Positions 6,121 to 6,200 of a stretch of 6,200 nucleotides of DNA are shown here, piece after piece. Position numbers and translations under genes: made by a program. The stretch is from HyVt-337 sp964428895 (GTDB lineage: Bacteria > Planctomycetota > Phycisphaerae > SM23-33), in NCBI GenBank assembly GCA_964428895.1, contig CAYRZU010000123.1:1-6200 (forward strand), read 5' to 3'. Under the pieces are notes generated by a model, which did no database searches, was not told the origin of the DNA, and was given only the letters and a program-made list of their open reading frames with translations. How positions within the stretch are numbered: position 1 is the first letter of the stretch; each line of letters begins with the position of its first letter.

Positions 6121-6200
6121 TTCGTCGAAACTGGGGGAGATAACAAGCTGTTCAACGTCAGCGACTTTGGGAATAGGTGTGCGTGAACGCTAAGTCACAG
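6121..6200 (-). other. In-frame upstream extension of the CHASE4 gene without a start codon
   Basis: The GGDEF reading frame stays open for 23 codons upstream of TTG 6120, to TAG at 6190-6192. The codons next to the TTG (VISPSFDE) look like the conserved start of a CHASE4 domain, so they appear to be protein-coding by descent. There is no ATG, GTG or further TTG in this stretch, and neither of the other two minus-strand frames has a hydrophobic run that could be the missing membrane helix. No other gene is seen here. Confidence 0.5.

Noticed and set aside
1..6200. CRISPR array, tRNA, rRNA, insertion sequence or attachment site
   Set aside because: No regularly spaced direct repeats, no tRNA-like cloverleaf in the short intergenic gaps, and no transposase or integrase motif were seen.

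Overview
This is a GC-rich bacterial window that looks chromosomal and compactly coded, with no sign of a mobile element, CRISPR array or RNA gene. A lipoprotein signal peptide, a membrane-anchored CHASE4-type diguanylate cyclase and a CBM9-like/PHP fusion point to a diderm bacterium. The flavour recalls Planctomycetota or similar environmental lineages, but that is a guess: nothing in the sequence fixes the phylum.

Layout from left to right. Positions 1-1197 (minus strand) hold the N-terminal 399 residues of an AMP-forming long-chain acyl-CoA synthetase cut off by the window edge. A 150-base gap (1198-1347) carries a candidate promoter and a dyad around its -35 element. Positions 1348-3987 (minus) encode an 879-residue lipoprotein that joins a CBM9-like domain, a long unassigned middle region and a C-terminal PHP metallohydrolase domain of CehA/McbA type with a complete set of metal-binding residues. 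The 168-base divergent region 3988-4155 carries a promoter on each strand and three inverted repeats. Positions 4156-4539 (plus) encode a 127-residue single-domain cupin. A hairpin terminator lies in the 36-base gap to the convergent gene at 4576-6120 (minus), a CHASE4-TM-HAMP-GGDEF protein whose 5' end looks damaged or displaced.

How the genes relate: the PHP lipoprotein and the cupin share a divergent promoter region and could be co-regulated. The acyl-CoA synthetase lies downstream of the PHP gene on the same strand, but probably has its own promoter. The diguanylate cyclase looks functionally independent. No obvious new multi-gene system is visible. The most unusual items are the CBM9/PHP lipoprotein architecture, the missing first membrane helix of the CHASE4 protein together with its AGDEY active-site variant, and the palindrome in the PHP gene leader.
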